Shown here one piece after another: positions 49,352-61,070 of a stretch of 64,000 nt of DNA. The notes beneath the pieces were generated by a model. That model made no database searches. It saw only the letters and a list, made by a program, of their open reading frames with translations, and was not told the DNA's origin. Position 1 is the first letter of the stretch. Every line of letters starts with the position of its first letter. The stretch is from Panopea generosa (taxonomy: Eukaryota > Mollusca > Bivalvia > Adapedonta > Hiatellidae). Location: NCBI GenBank assembly GCA_029582155.1, contig CM055901.1:124001-188000 (forward strand), in the 5' to 3' direction. Both the position numbers and the translations under genes were made by a program.

Positions 49352-49396
49352 CTCATGTCAAGTTCTGCTCGTTCTCACTCTCTCTCTTATCTGAAA

Positions 49397-49447
<51 letters not shown>

Positions 49448-49490
49448 CTCTCTTCTCTCTTCTCTCTCTCTCTCTCTCTCTCTACAATTT
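48425..49490. repeat. CT/GA microsatellite block with an embedded phrase
   Basis: Roughly a kilobase of (CT)n, interrupted five or six times by a diverged phrase containing ATCAAACTCCGCTCTTTCCG followed by AGGCTCTCT. From about 49183 to 49350 the polarity switches to (GA)n and the phrase appears once in reverse (GCCTCGGAAAGAGGAAGTTT at about 49288). After that the block returns to (CT)n. Arg/Glu or Ser/Leu repeat frames here are artefacts. Confidence 0.95.
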
Positions 49491-51170
49491 CTTGAGAGAA
49501 GACAAGAAAAAAGTGGATTACATATTCAGGAAACTGTAAAACGGTAGTATGCAATTAATGTTAGTGAATAACAACGTCAACACCTTAACGGGACCAATAT
49601 TTCTGATATAAAGGATTTTGCATTCATTCAATAGAATTCAATAGAATTGTAATTGTAAATAATGTCCCCCACTATGTCTTGTTGATATCTATTGGGTGTG
49701 TCATCTTGAGTTAAGTTGGTTTGTAAAATACCATATATATTGAAACCTTTAAATGCGTCTTTATTTTTAAAAGATATTTTTTTTCTAAATGATAGAAGTG
49801 CATTCTTTTTTGTATATTTGTGGTAATCTGAGACAAAATTGTCAATCGTGTTTGAATTTCGTCTTTCTGTCAATATGATAGAAAAAAAATGTTCAGTTTA
49901 ATTTGTCTTCTAAAATGTCGCCTTATAATTAGCGTTAACAATATTATTTTTCCATATCGTGCATTATCATACTAGCTCTTTGTTCAAAGTCCAGTAGACA
50001 TCAAATTCAATGTTAAGCAGACAGTCACGTGATTTGGGTATGTAATGTTTACGATTCAACGTTGAGAAACTAATTCAAAATGTGTTGTTAATAACTAGCT
50101 ATTTGATAAGATGAGATGATCATTGACACAAAGCACAGAATAGATTATATTTGATACATGTATTTTAAAGGTGTGCAGTTTAGAGAGTGTATCTAAACTT
50201 TGTATTTAAATTTTGTATGCAATATCACATGTTGAAAATGTTGTTTTATATTAAAATGATGTGTGTTTTTCTGAAAGGCAAATAGATTACTGTATTCATT
50301 ATCAATGTAGATTAATACAACTATTCTTTATTTACACATGCATAATTAGAAAAATATTGACCTGCCATCATCTATAGTATGTTGAAAATGGTACATATTT
50401 ATAATATCTTACAAAATAAAAAACAAATTGCTTTCCTATGTTACATTTACACGGTTTCAATAATTGTAATGTATGAACAAACTGTTAATTTGTTTGTACA
50501 ATATGCGACACAAATTATCAAGTCAACCGTGTCTATGTATATTTCATATATTTTGATGTAAGTATATACATATTACGTATGTATTGTTTATGATAAATAA
50601 CCGTAGTATTGCTATAAAAAATTATGTGGGACCGAATGGACCATGCTAAATGGGGCCGGATTCTCCAGTGACCGGATAATCTTGGGGCCGGAATCTCCAT
50701 GGCCGTTTTAGAATGTGGCCAGATTTTCCAGGTTCCGTAATAATATCATAAGATTATGTTGTTACAACAGATCAGTATTTTTCGCATACCACTTCAATAT
50801 ACGAGAGGATCTATTTTTTCGAAAAAATAAGCTTAAAACTGTACGTTATTAAAAAAATTTAAATCATTTTGTCTTAAATTAAGGTCATAATAAAACACTG
50901 GCTTATTCCATTGTTTGAGATTTGAAAAACAGACAGGGGGTTGTGGTAGTGGTGGGGGCTATGTCATTTTGTACAAGGATAATTAGATTTACATATTACT
51001 TTAATGATTTTAGATTTAACTTCAATATGTTGTAATATTTATAATTTATATTTGTAACATTTGATATTGATTTATCATAACAAACTTGTATTTAGTTAAT
51101 TACACGATATCAATGCGATGACTATAAAACAAACATAAAAATGCACAAAATGAAACAAAATTTTTGAAGT
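49491..51170. other. AT-rich spacer
   Basis: No gene recognised. At 50632-50740 a GC-richer patch has four loosely repeated GGGGCCGGATTCTCCAG-type words, possibly a remnant of a repeat family. Confidence 0.5.
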
Positions 51171-51313
51171 TAGAATATATATATATTTCAGAACGGATTA
51201 TTTAACTTAATGAAGTAATCTTAGTACATTTATATTTCTTTAAATAATATAAATGTACTAAGATTACTTCATTAAGTTTAATAATCCGTTCTGAAATATA
51301 TATATATATTCTA
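51171..51313. mobile_element. 143-bp near-perfect hairpin, MITE-like foldback
   Basis: Two arms of about 66 bp are reverse complements with very few differences. The left arm contains TTCAGAACGGATTATTTAAC and GTAATCTTAGTACATTTATA; the right arm contains the reverse complements (TATAAATGTACTAAGATTAC and AATAATCCGTTCTGAA). The loop is only a few bases (around CTTTAA). The outer parts are (AT)n. No clear target duplication is seen, so it could be a foldback MITE or a template-switch palindrome. Confidence 0.85.
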
Positions 51314-52610
51314 TAAAGAATTTTATTTCGTTCCGCAAAACACCATTCATTTCAAAGTTGTTATCTTTATTTTTGTTTAATCTATATATACGTCAAATAA
51401 CAAATCATTTACATGAACGTTTAAACGTATGCAAAACCATTCTAAAAGAATTATAAGACTGATTAATTGATTCATTCATTCTTTATGCATATCAATGTAA
51501 AGCACAATTAATTGACATGATAAAGCTCTATGTAGAATATTGCTAATTTTTATACTAAAATCTGCAATTTACTAAGTTTTGAATTGAAAGCTGAAGAAGA
51601 AAAAGAGCACTATTGCGCATTTTTAAAAATATCTTATAAAGATCATGAATGGAGTAATTCAAAACAATGATATGCTAATTATGCTGTATTAACATAATTT
51701 TCAACCAATTACATTATCATATCTTTTTGTTAAAGTAATGCTTCGCGTAAAGTATTGTTGTTATTTAGTCACTGGTTTTGTTCTTTATTGATATACATTG
51801 ATTATCCAAATTATACATAATCTTCAATCAATTTTCTTTCTATGTCCATTGAATTATTTCATAACAAAGGCATTAAAACATAAATTTGTGCTAGAAATAA
51901 ACCATTAAATAATGTTTTGGATTACAAAAGAAATGTACTTGAATTTGGAGATTTTTGAAGGTTCTTTTGTTAAAATATGAAATTAAAATAAATCTATTCT
52001 TTAGAATATAAGTAAAATTCAAAAATATAAACAACACTTTAAACTACACATAACTTGCAATATCACCATATAAACATGTCGGGGCTGACCAGCATCTGCC
52101 GGCTGATATAGCGACATACATGCTGTATTTAATTGGGAACAGTAATATACTGTATTGGGTACAATACAGCATATTGAACATACAGAAAATAAATCAGAAT
52201 TTCATTTTGTCTCATTTTCAAATCAAAATAGAAGCAAGATGCAATTATTATATTTTCCTTATCTAAATATAATCGTAAAGAGAATTCGATTTGCAATAAA
52301 CGTATACGTTCTAATAGGTTAGCAAAAAATCACAACTAAGGTTTATAAGACATTAAAAGTAGCCGAAAACGAGTTTTGAGTAATTTTTATATAGAACATA
52401 TGACCATATATGCTGTGATAAAATTAAAAAAGGGAGCAAGAAGACGTAAACTTATTTTAATTTTTATTTTATCATGATAAAGGTTATATTTTTAACTAAA
52501 TGACTAGACGTTGTAATAAGTTGGCAATTTAATAATGAAAAAGTTATAACGATAAAATTAAATTTCTCCTATATGTTTCTATGTAATCCAAATATCATTG
52601 TTTAGTCAGG
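51314..52610. other. AT-rich spacer
   Basis: No gene, RNA or tandem repeat recognised. Confidence 0.5.
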
Positions 52611-52619
52611 TAAGTAATA

Positions 52620-52775
52620 AAAACCGCCGATATCAAGGGAGTAACATCACTCGATAAGCCAGTGGGATGTCTGAAATAGTCCCACATGACGGAAATTGTG
52701 GCCGGATTCGAACTCACGACCTCTGGATTGATTGTCTGACGCGCTACCAGCTGAGCTAATCGGGCCGATCCAATT
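52620..52775 (-). mobile_element. tRNA-derived SINE-like unit
   Basis: The minus strand reads GATTAGCTCAGCTGGTAGCG (A box TAGCTCAGCTGG, 52748-52762 region) and, about 30 bases on, GTGAGTTCGAATCCGGCC (B box GTTCGAATCC, 52700-52712 region). After it comes a non-tRNA tail with a small hairpin (GTGGGA / TCCCAC). The anticodon and T stems do not pair, so this is not a tRNA gene. No poly-A or target duplication is clear. An LTR of another TRIM-type family is possible but no second copy is in the window. Confidence 0.6.
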
Positions 52776-52789
52776 CATAGAAAAACAAT

Positions 52790-53340
52790 CGCATTTTTTT
52801 TCGGCCGTTGAAAGAAAAGGACAGACAATTTAAAAACAAAACAAGACAGAACTCCATTTTGTAACTCATTGACAAATAATCGAATCATGGTCTCTTTCTA
52901 GTAGAAATACTGTTCATGTATTATATCATACGCTCCACTCATTCGAAAATTAATATGTTAAACAGCTTTATATAATCTTTAATCTATGTACATATATTTC
53001 TAGCAGGTAGGGCATTTTATTTATTTTTACGTTTCTTAAAACTTACTTTCGTTTTTGTTTTCCGATCAATTCTTGCTAACACGCACACATACTGATCTTT
53101 TGCGTTGGTTTTCAGTTTCTAAATAACAATCTAGTTTTTGTTTTTCGAGAAAATGACTGTTGATTTGTAAATTGTATCAATCACAGAAAAAATCAACAAC
53201 AGCAAAACAACCACAATCTTTATTCGGCCGTTGAATAAAAGAACATAAAGATCTAATTAAAATACTCAATTTGACAATTTGGTGACTGTAACGAGCGAAG
53301 CAGTATCACTGTCTGGTATATGTATAAACACTGTTTGTGT
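52790..53340. repeat. diverged pair of direct repeats (TTCGGCCGTTGAA segment)
   Basis: The segment AACAATCGCA-T-rich-TCGGCCGTTGAAAGAAAAG (about 52784-52820) recurs, diverged, as AACCACAATC...TCGGCCGTTGAATAAAAG (about 53208-53240). The similarity continues weakly for about 100 bp. This is an old duplication about 425 bp apart, or two copies of one repeat family. Confidence 0.5.
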
Positions 53341-53936
53341 ATTTTCTATTATATAACTGTAAGTGTGCTGCCAAGTCGGCGTTGTGTTACATGACTGTGT
53401 AAACCACAAGTATTACCAAATATGGAAACTCTTACCTAGAAGCATGCGTATGTCACCCGCTAGGGGTCAATCTTCGGCGTGGCAAACTATTATGATAAAT
53501 TATGAAGTTTATCGATTTCTTACTTACTAGGCGTATACAGATTTCAAATAAATTAATTTGGGTCTATATCTAGAGACTTTTCTAGCTCATATGAGTAGTA
53601 AATACAGAAATACCTAAAATGGAATGTAGAAACCCATACATGAAACTGTAATTACCAAATATTGAAACTTATACGCTGCGCTATGCTTTTTGTTTTAAAA
53701 GTGCAGTAAAGGACAAAGCGAGTAAATGAAGGCTCATATTTAAATATTTTACATAGTATCACAAATATTTTAAATAATACAACTTTTATACCAGAGGGTA
53801 ATCATGACCTATGAAACACATACGAGACGGAAGAGCATGTAACCAAGTTAGCGACTCTCACGTCACACACCGAATTATGAATAACAATATGTAACTGAGA
53901 ATATTTCTTATATCTATCTATTGACGATTTCTAATG
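53341..53936. other. spacer
   Basis: No gene recognised. Confidence 0.5.
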
Positions 53937-54122
53937 GTCGAGTGTCGAGTAAGTGTCGAGTAAGGAAGTCAAGTGTCGAGTAAGAAAGTCAAGTGGCGAG
54001 TAAGAAAATTGAATGTCGAGTAAGAAAATCGAATAAGAAAGTCGAGTGTAAAATAAGGATGTCGAGTGCTGAGTAAGAAAGTCGAGTTTTGAGTAAGAGA
54101 GTTGAGCGTCGAGTAAGAAAAT
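53937..54122. repeat. short GTCGAGTAAGAAA tandem array
   Basis: About ten irregular units of GTCGAGTAAGAAA / GTCGAGTGTCGAGTAAG, with 7-bp GTCGAGT spacing changes. The minus-strand frame across it (repeats of FLTRHS and similar) is an artefact. Confidence 0.9.
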
Positions 54123-54260
54123 ACTTCTATATATATCTATATGAAAAAAACATTGATCTAATACATTTTTGATCACATGGCAGTACGTCAATATAATATT
54201 CAAAATGGTCAAATATTTTAAAAAGAAGTTGTTTTAATACTTTTTTTTTAATTACAACTA

Positions 54261-54284
54261 CGTATTAGACCACTCGGCTACGGA
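54261..54284 (-). other. tRNA-derived A-box fragment
   Basis: On the minus strand TCCGTAGCCGAGTGGTCTAA matches the D-arm region of Leu/Ser-type tRNAs and their SINEs, and is followed about 15 bases on by an A9 run. There is no B box. It looks like the truncated head of a SINE. Confidence 0.4.
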
Positions 54285-55238
54285 GGACCCTAAGATAGAA
54301 TTTAAACCAGCTATTTTGGCAGTTTGGCGGGAAAATAACAATACTAGTCTATTAAGGAAGGGGATTTATTTGCATCAGTCATGGTTTATTCAAAAGTGTG
54401 ATAAAATTGAAATAAACAACAAAAGTACCGTCAACACCTACAAATAAAAAAAACAACAAAAAAACAGGTTATAACAAGTTTGTCTATATATATTTACATA
54501 GAAGATGTTTTTATTCGCTGAACGATGATAACCTGTGTATTTAAATAGACTAGTCCGCATAGCTTCCGTAGTTTTGATATCACCGACACTCGCTTTTCTA
54601 TAAGATAAATGTCCACTTACTACCGTTCAAAAACGCCAACTGATATCACTGTAATATTTGGGGACAGTACAGTGACCTATTTATAAAAACAAATTTAATG
54701 ATTTGATAAACTGAGATAAACAGACCTTTAAGAATAAAATCGTAGGATATGGCCAAGATTATACCGAATTGTAGAATAAAGCGTAGAATACAGAATGTTT
54801 CCGAATTTGATGGTACCTTGCACCATATTGCGTTGCATTGACTTGTTTCTCTTATCATAATACTTAGGCTGGCCTCCGTAGAGGCAAGCCAAAAGATGGC
54901 CGGTATGCTATATATACGTTGTTTCGTTGGTGTGGTATCGGAATGGTATTTGTTGCAATTTTTGGGGGCGGTGCTTTAGCAGCCGCTCTCAGAGCTTTTA
55001 TTTTATTTTTTTTAATTTTATTTTCAATACCGCAAATCTACAACCGTGTTTCGTGTTAATGCAAACCTAACAACCACTTATCAAATAGTTCCATCCCCTG
55101 ATAAGCGCCAGAACTCACTATAAACAGTAGATTTGCCTATTTCAACGAAAACATTAATATTATAACATACAGCGACGATTTATACCTATAAACAATTACG
55201 TATCTTATAAATTCCAAGTTTATATTCTGTAGCATTAA
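54285..55238. other. spacer with a promoter-like AAGATGGCCGG site
   Basis: AAAAGATGGCCGG lies at about 54891-54903 on the plus strand, just before short frames. One of these reads IGMVFVAIFGGGALAAALRA and is hydrophobic. There is no supported gene. Confidence 0.3.
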
Positions 55239-55439
55239 TCAGCACAATGGAACTAAAGCGCATGAATACAGACGCGCTGAACTATGGTCACGTGACCAAA
55301 AGATTACGCCATCTTGTAAATCAAATTCCAGGTCACAAACTATATCGCCAACATGCACATTGAAAGAGTCGTATATTTCGGCAAGGACTTCAGTACTTAA
55401 GTACTTGATTCGGGAGTCTGATTTCGCCTTTTCTATCAT
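55239..55439 (-). CDS. unrecognised 66-residue open frame
   Basis: The composition looks like a real protein (for example KYLSTEVLAEIYDSF and VGDIVCDLEFDLQDG) and is unlike the low-complexity frames elsewhere. The start codon context is AAAATGA. I recognise no domain. Inside the frame the DNA reads CAAGATGGCGTAATC then GGTCACGTGACC, a YY1-type word beside an E-box palindrome. The stretch may therefore be a promoter or an element's 5' end rather than coding. No second exon was found. Confidence 0.22.
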   Translation of the reverse strand: MIEKAKSDSRIKYLSTEVLAEIYDSFNVHVGDIVCDLEFDLQDGVIFWSRDHSSARLYSCALVPLC

Positions 55440-56438
55440 TTTAAAAATGTGTACGTTAACGAAACTTTTCTAGATCTGCCCCTTATGCCAAGGAACTATA
55501 CTCCTTGCTTATGTCAATAAACAATCAATACTCGTTCTAAAAATAGAGATATGCTAATGTCGTTCATGTGACTTGCGGTTTCTCCCAAATGTTTAAAAAT
55601 AGACTTGTATTCCTAAAAAGAATTCGAGATTGATCGAGTTATGAACAATGTCAGTGCTGTTTTTTATTATTTAGTAAATATTTCACATATTTCCAATAAT
55701 TGGAACGGTAGATAATTTCTACTTAAACATATAAGAGTTCAAGTATTTGTGTTTCCGTAGGGAAAATACGCAAACATCCAGATGTGTCTAAAAATCGGCG
55801 TTATAACATTTTGGTTAGTGCGGTACCGTTTACGGGGTGATATAGGGCCCTTGAAAATATAAATGTAAAAATAAATTATTAATGTCGAAATACACATTTC
55901 TACTTTTCGTCTTTAAACGAATTGTTTCACTGTTGCGCTAGAGAAATCAATAAAGAAAATAGTAAATGAATATACTCAAACTGGAATTCATCGTGCTAGA
56001 TTCAGAGCACTTTGATATTTTATATATAATCTGTATATGATAGAAAGCTTGGTATTTCTGAAAATATCACGAGTTTAGTAGAAGATACAAATCTCATATC
56101 ATTGAGTTGAATTAATATCTTGAAGTTGGACATTTGCCAAATTTATGAGTTAATATTCTTACTATAGCAGAAATATACTTTCAAAGGCAAACCATTCAGT
56201 TACGTTTCTGACATATTCGAGAAAAGAGTCAACGTTAAGCATAGAACATGTAGATTCTGTACCATGTATAGGAATCAAAGGTAATTGGGATTATTCTACT
56301 TCAACGTATGCAAACTGACCTATTTGTCTAAAACAATAGCAACATTTTACATCTTATATTATACCCTATATGCTCCGCCCCCATCAGCACCTTAGTGCTT
56401 TGATTGTTAGTGTGGTTGTTGTGAAGCAATCATACATC

Positions 56439-56442
<4 letters not shown>

Positions 56443-56512
<70 letters not shown>

Positions 56513-56513
56513 G
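56443..56513. repeat. (CT)n microsatellite
   Basis: About 35 CT units with a single TT interruption. Confidence 0.97.
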
Positions 56514-56585
56514 TTACTCAGGCATCGGCGTCACACTTCCGGTTAAGATACTCGTTGGAAATTCGCTTTTAAAAGAAATACATAT

Positions 56586-56589
<4 letters not shown>

Positions 56590-56635
<46 letters not shown>

Positions 56636-56652
56636 AGTGTGTGTGTGTGTGT
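56590..56652. repeat. (GT)n microsatellite
   Basis: About 30 GT units interrupted once by TTTA. Confidence 0.97.
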
Positions 56653-58524
56653 TTAAATACTTACGCTGAAGTAAAAAAAAAACATTAGCGTAGATAACAA
56701 ACATATTTTCTAAGAAATAAGTAGAATTTAGCAGTTAGTCTTTAAGATATCAAACATTCATGTTTAGGAGCGGTTCCAAATATCCAAATAGCGGAAGTAG
56801 AGTAGCAGTAGCCACAAGCGAGAAAAGGGACACCCTTTTCACACACTATCCCCAGGATGCCTCTCGCCAATAAATGAAGTGCTCTTACGCCCATTAGTAT
56901 CAATTATCTACAAAGTATTTATAATTACGTTAAGTTTCCTAAAACGGCAATATTGACTCCGTTAAAGTGATTTGTTACGCAATAGCGCTTGCGATAGTTT
57001 CATGCGTATATGCAAGGAAGATCCTGAGCAAGAGTTACCAGACCAAACTAGTAATCTGTACTCATTGTTTTTCAGTGCGTATAAATAATACAATGCGTAC
57101 TACATTCGAAACAGTTTTATTGTAGACACCAGTATATATTTTTCAAAAAACAAGAAAACCCAATAACGATATATAATATTAGTGAAGCCATAACTGTTGT
57201 TAATGAACCCCTTATTTAACGGTTTTATTCATTTTCTTCGCTTTTTCCAAAAAACAGTCACTAAGGGGTGTACATGAATGGTTTTAGCAATACTATAAAC
57301 ACACTTAATAACAATCGTTTTTGTTATTATCAAAAGGTGGCATTTCGGCAGTTTAATGAGGCTTTAAAAGGACATTTTAATTGAAATAAAACAGTATATG
57401 GCATTTTTGTGTGTAATAAATGGATAATAGATGGATGTTGTGTATTTAATGTCGATTGAAAAGCTTACCAGGGCTTATGTTTAATTGTTGCAACATGCGA
57501 CATCAGTTATGTGATGTTTTTCTTATATTTAACAATCCGTTAAAAAAGGACCCCATGTCTGATCAAAATTTAACACTGATCAGATCTCAACGAATGTTTT
57601 GATCAGAATTTAATGTTAAAATGTGACCAGGGTCAATTTTCATCATTGAAAAATAACACTTGGGGTTATTATTCACCGGAGTCAAAATTTAATATAACAC
57701 CGGCTCTTAGCATACCTAACGCCTCTGACCATTCCTGGCCATTCACGGATAAAAGTAGCATGTTGAAATGAAGCTATGAAGAATTCCAAATGTGTTTTTA
57801 ACATGTCTTTTCACAATGCACACATTAATCAATATTAAATTTTGCTTTACTGATAAATTCGAGCGCCACGTACAAATAGTGGGAAAATAGCTCGTACGTT
57901 ATAAGCGATATTCATTGTACAAAAAAATCATTAACTTTGACCTAGATATTGGCTTGATAAACCAAATAACCAATTTTACGAAGAAAAAAAATGGGTGAAA
58001 TTATTTTGAATTAGTAGGAAATAAATTTTAAAGTTTTGCGTTTTTAAAGCCTCTCAGTGTATGTTGCGATTAATATATTTGTTCTGGTTTTCAAATGTCA
58101 ATTCATTTACAGTCTGTTGATTTCTTTTCACTTTGATCACGGCTAATGGATAATATTACAAATATGCTGCATGCACATTCAGGTATAAGGTGTATTCATT
58201 CAAAGACTTTATAATTGATGTAGTTTTGAATGGACTATAGTTCAACGAGAGACGGGGAGTACTGAACATTACAAAGAAGATTTAATTTACGAAATTTTCT
58301 GGTTTCAAAATATAATTTCAATACATTAACATTCCATTAATTTAGCGGCTCATGATCCAGATTACCCCCTTCTGTGAATTATATCAATATATCTGGAAAC
58401 CAATATTTCAATTGATAAATTATAAATATATATTTATATTTTTTTTGCACAGGTTATTAAGTTTTTTTCCAAAAAATACCACTGATTTTTTTAAGCTCTT
58501 GTAAATCATTGCAATACACAATAA

Positions 58525-59703
58525 CTGGGGGTTATCACGTGATCAAGATGGCGATGTAGTGTTTATTTTTACGGAGCTAAGAGGTGAACAATTTTGGACT
58601 GAAAGTGACTTTAAAATGAATTTTTAGGGAAAGTTGGACAATATATGTGCATCGGAATATAAGTGTTATGTAGTGCTTTTGAAATTCCTTGGAACGGACG
58701 GTTGAAACGTGAGTAATCCGTAATAGAAACTTTGAACAGTACGTTTTATCTACGTTTTATCTACATTGAACTCTGTTTTGACCCCGGAATCGCCAGCGCA
58801 ATTTTGAATACCTGTCACGCTCAATAATTTCGTAACTATACTGTTCGGCAAAGATCCGGTGCAAGTTTCGTCATGTCGTTTGCTGATATTGTTGCATCGA
58901 CTCCCAACAAGTCTGACGAGACTACTAATAAACGTTAACTGTCAGCTTTATATCTGAGTCAATCCTTGATTAATCCAGAGAAAAAGACCAAACAGTCAGA
59001 CATTTCAGTCATTTCAGACATTGTTGACAACGTTGAACCAGCTCTAGTCCATTTAGCAGATTCTGATTTCACGAGGATTGCATCGATGATGAAGGAAATG
59101 GTAAACTCGCAAGTTGAGCCTCTCGTCAAGTCAATCATATCAGAGGTCACGCTCACTCTTCAACGGCGGATCGATTCGCTTGAAAAGGAAAAGGTTGACC
59201 TGGTCGAACAGGTAACACTCTTATTCAGCAAAGTTGACAGGCTAGAGGTTGACCGCGACACTGCTGAACAATACAGTCGTCGCAACTGTATTCGTATTGT
59301 TGGTGTTAAAGATTGCGAGTAAGAAAACACCGATACCATCGTTATGGACATTGCGTCCCAGATCCAGTCCAACATAACCTTGGCAGACATAGACAGAACG
59401 CACCGCGTTGGACGATCCAGGACAGCGCCGAGGGGCATCATTGTGAAGTTTGCCACCTATCGTGCACGAGACCCCTCTATCGGAAACGAACAATACTCAA
59501 AGGCAACAAGTAGTTTCCCCACGTTTTCATTAACGAAGATTTGACGGCCAACCGCAACAATCTTTACAAGGCGGCAAGACTACTCGTCAAAAACAAAGAC
59601 ATTAATCAGTGCTGGACGTATGACGGTAGGATCTATGTCAAGGACAAAACCGACAAAAAATGTGTTGTGTCAAGATTAGCTGAACTAGATAGATATACCA
59701 CAT
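58525..59703 (+). mobile_element. orphan LINE 5' end with degraded ORF1
   Basis: The 5' untranslated part starts near GGGGGTTATCACGTGATCAA and contains the YY1-type word CAAGATGGCGAT (58544-58555), as in many LINE promoters. ORF1 begins MSFADIVASTPN at 58873. It continues through a coiled coil (about 59085-59260; SLEKEKVDLVEQVTLLFSKV), the family signature EQYSRRNCIRIVGV (about 59268-59310), THRVGRSR...PRGIIVKFATYRARD, and a C-terminal FINEDLTANRNNLYKAARLL to LDRYTT-stop at about 59703. This is the RNA-binding ORF1 protein type of L1/CR1-like LINEs. It is interrupted by stops after TNKR (about 58938) and after DCE (about 59322), and by a frameshift near 59510. No ORF2 follows; about 150 bp later the PIF/Harbinger element begins. 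Confidence 0.85.
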
Positions 59704-59850
59704 AGACAAACATTACTTAATCATTGTCGCAGCGTAAACATCTACCTGCAGTAAGATTAACATGCCCCACATAGACCATTCGTTATAATGGATACTTATA
59801 TCGACAAACACGTGCAGACTACCGTTATATATATATATGTCTCACATAAG

Positions 59851-60263
59851 ACATTTGCAACGTGAAACGACTAGCGAGGGGGAAGCGAGAAGCGAGGACG
59901 TGAAGCGAGTAAATTCGAGGGGTCGTTTCAACAGTATAAGTGCATGCCGTATTGGAAGAAAAATATAAATGCCATAATTTGCTTTGTTTTTGTAACAATT
60001 GGTACAGGATCTTATAAATCTATCTGTCTGTATTATCGACTCTAACTGGTTAAAATGTAAATTGTAACTTGAAGTCATTATCAATGAAAATGGATTTTTA
60101 CTCTTATTTATAAACGTTAAAGCAGACGATGATATACACGGCATGACACATGGGTCGCGTTTGGAGACAATAAGGCCAAGGTGAAGAAAAACTCGATGCG
60201 TGTTTTATGTCCTTTACTTTTCAAATTTTATCAAAGTATTATTAATCAGGACCATCTGAGGAA
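59851..60263 (+). repeat. left terminal inverted repeat
   Basis: Starts ACATTTGCAACGTGAAACGA, continues with a GCGAG-rich patch (AGCGAGAAGCGAGGACGTGA), and matches the reverse complement of 63096-63505. Similarity may extend 10 bp further out (GTCT...ATAA). Its inner end reaches the stop codon of the minus-strand gene. Confidence 0.92.
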
Positions 60264-60759
60264 CTAATACCTAGTTCTCGCAATATTTTTGTCATCTTTT
60301 TTCAAAAATTGAGAGTAAATTATGTGGTTTTCTCTTACAATCTCTGCGAGTGGTCGTTTTCGTCGACGCTGTACTGGTTGGACTTGTGCGTTGTCATCTG
60401 ATGACGATGAAGGTAAAGTTGCTGCCGCAGCGTCCCTAGCATCGACAGCTGCTCCGGGCTGAGGCGCGTTGGCTACATTTGCTGCAACAGGTTGACGCGG
60501 ATTGGCTGCCCCGGGTTGAGGTGCATTGCCTACACCAGGCTGATGCGCGTTGGCCACATTGGCTACAACAGGGTGACGCGGATTGGCTGCCCCGGGTTGA
60601 GGCGCATTGCCTACACCAGGCTGAGGCGCATTGGCTACGTTGCCTGCAACAGGCTGACGGGGATTGGCTGTCCCGGGTTGAGGTGGATTGTCTGCATCTC
60701 TCTGAGGTTGATTGTCAATCAACCTTCTTTCAGTGTTTCGAATCTGTCGGACAAAGTTC
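60264..60759 (-). CDS. second Harbinger gene, 3' exon (Ala/Pro/Asn-rich repeat protein)
   Basis: The exon starts after a good acceptor (CTACTTTTCAG) and begins NFVRQIRNTERRLIDNQPQ. It then has about two and a half copies of a 27-residue repeat (ANPRQPVAGNVANAPQPG then VGNAPQPGA), an acidic Ser stretch (SSSSDD), a basic nuclear-localisation-like cluster (RRRKRP) and the C-terminus FLKKDDKNIARTRY. The low-complexity middle is probably disordered. It joins the upstream exon in frame, and its stop is at the inner edge of the left terminal repeat. Function unknown; a DNA-binding partner of the transposase is the family expectation. Confidence 0.7.
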
Positions 60760-61070
60760 CTGAAAAGTAGAAAACAAACACTCACTCACAATGATTGAAT
60801 ATACAATTTTGTTGAAGCTTAAAGAAAAATACACCTTTTAATGCGTCGACACAATGTTGGTCGTAATGAGTAATAAAATGGTTTGAACCGTTAAAACTTA
60901 GAATGCGGGGCAATATGAAGGTGTAGGTTTTTCACAATTAAGTACAAGTTATGACTTTTGATGAGTGACATGTTATGCCTCATTCTAAAAATAAATTTAG
61001 TCGTTGTTTAATGCAATCAGGTCATGCATTTTTTATTACTAAGACGTGTATTGCTTAGCACAAAGCATAC

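Larger units (their letters stand above)
55440..58520. other. AT-rich spacer with two microsatellites
   Basis: No recognised gene. It contains (CT)n at about 56443-56513 and (GT)n at about 56590-56652. Confidence 0.5.

Noticed and set aside
59160-59493. Minus-strand frames opposite LINE ORF1
   Set aside because: Shadows of the plus-strand ORF1, which has coiled-coil and family signatures.
60479-60770. Plus-strand frames opposite the Ala/Pro/Asn repeat exon
   Set aside because: Shadows of the minus-strand exon, which has matching splice sites and a stop at the terminal repeat edge.
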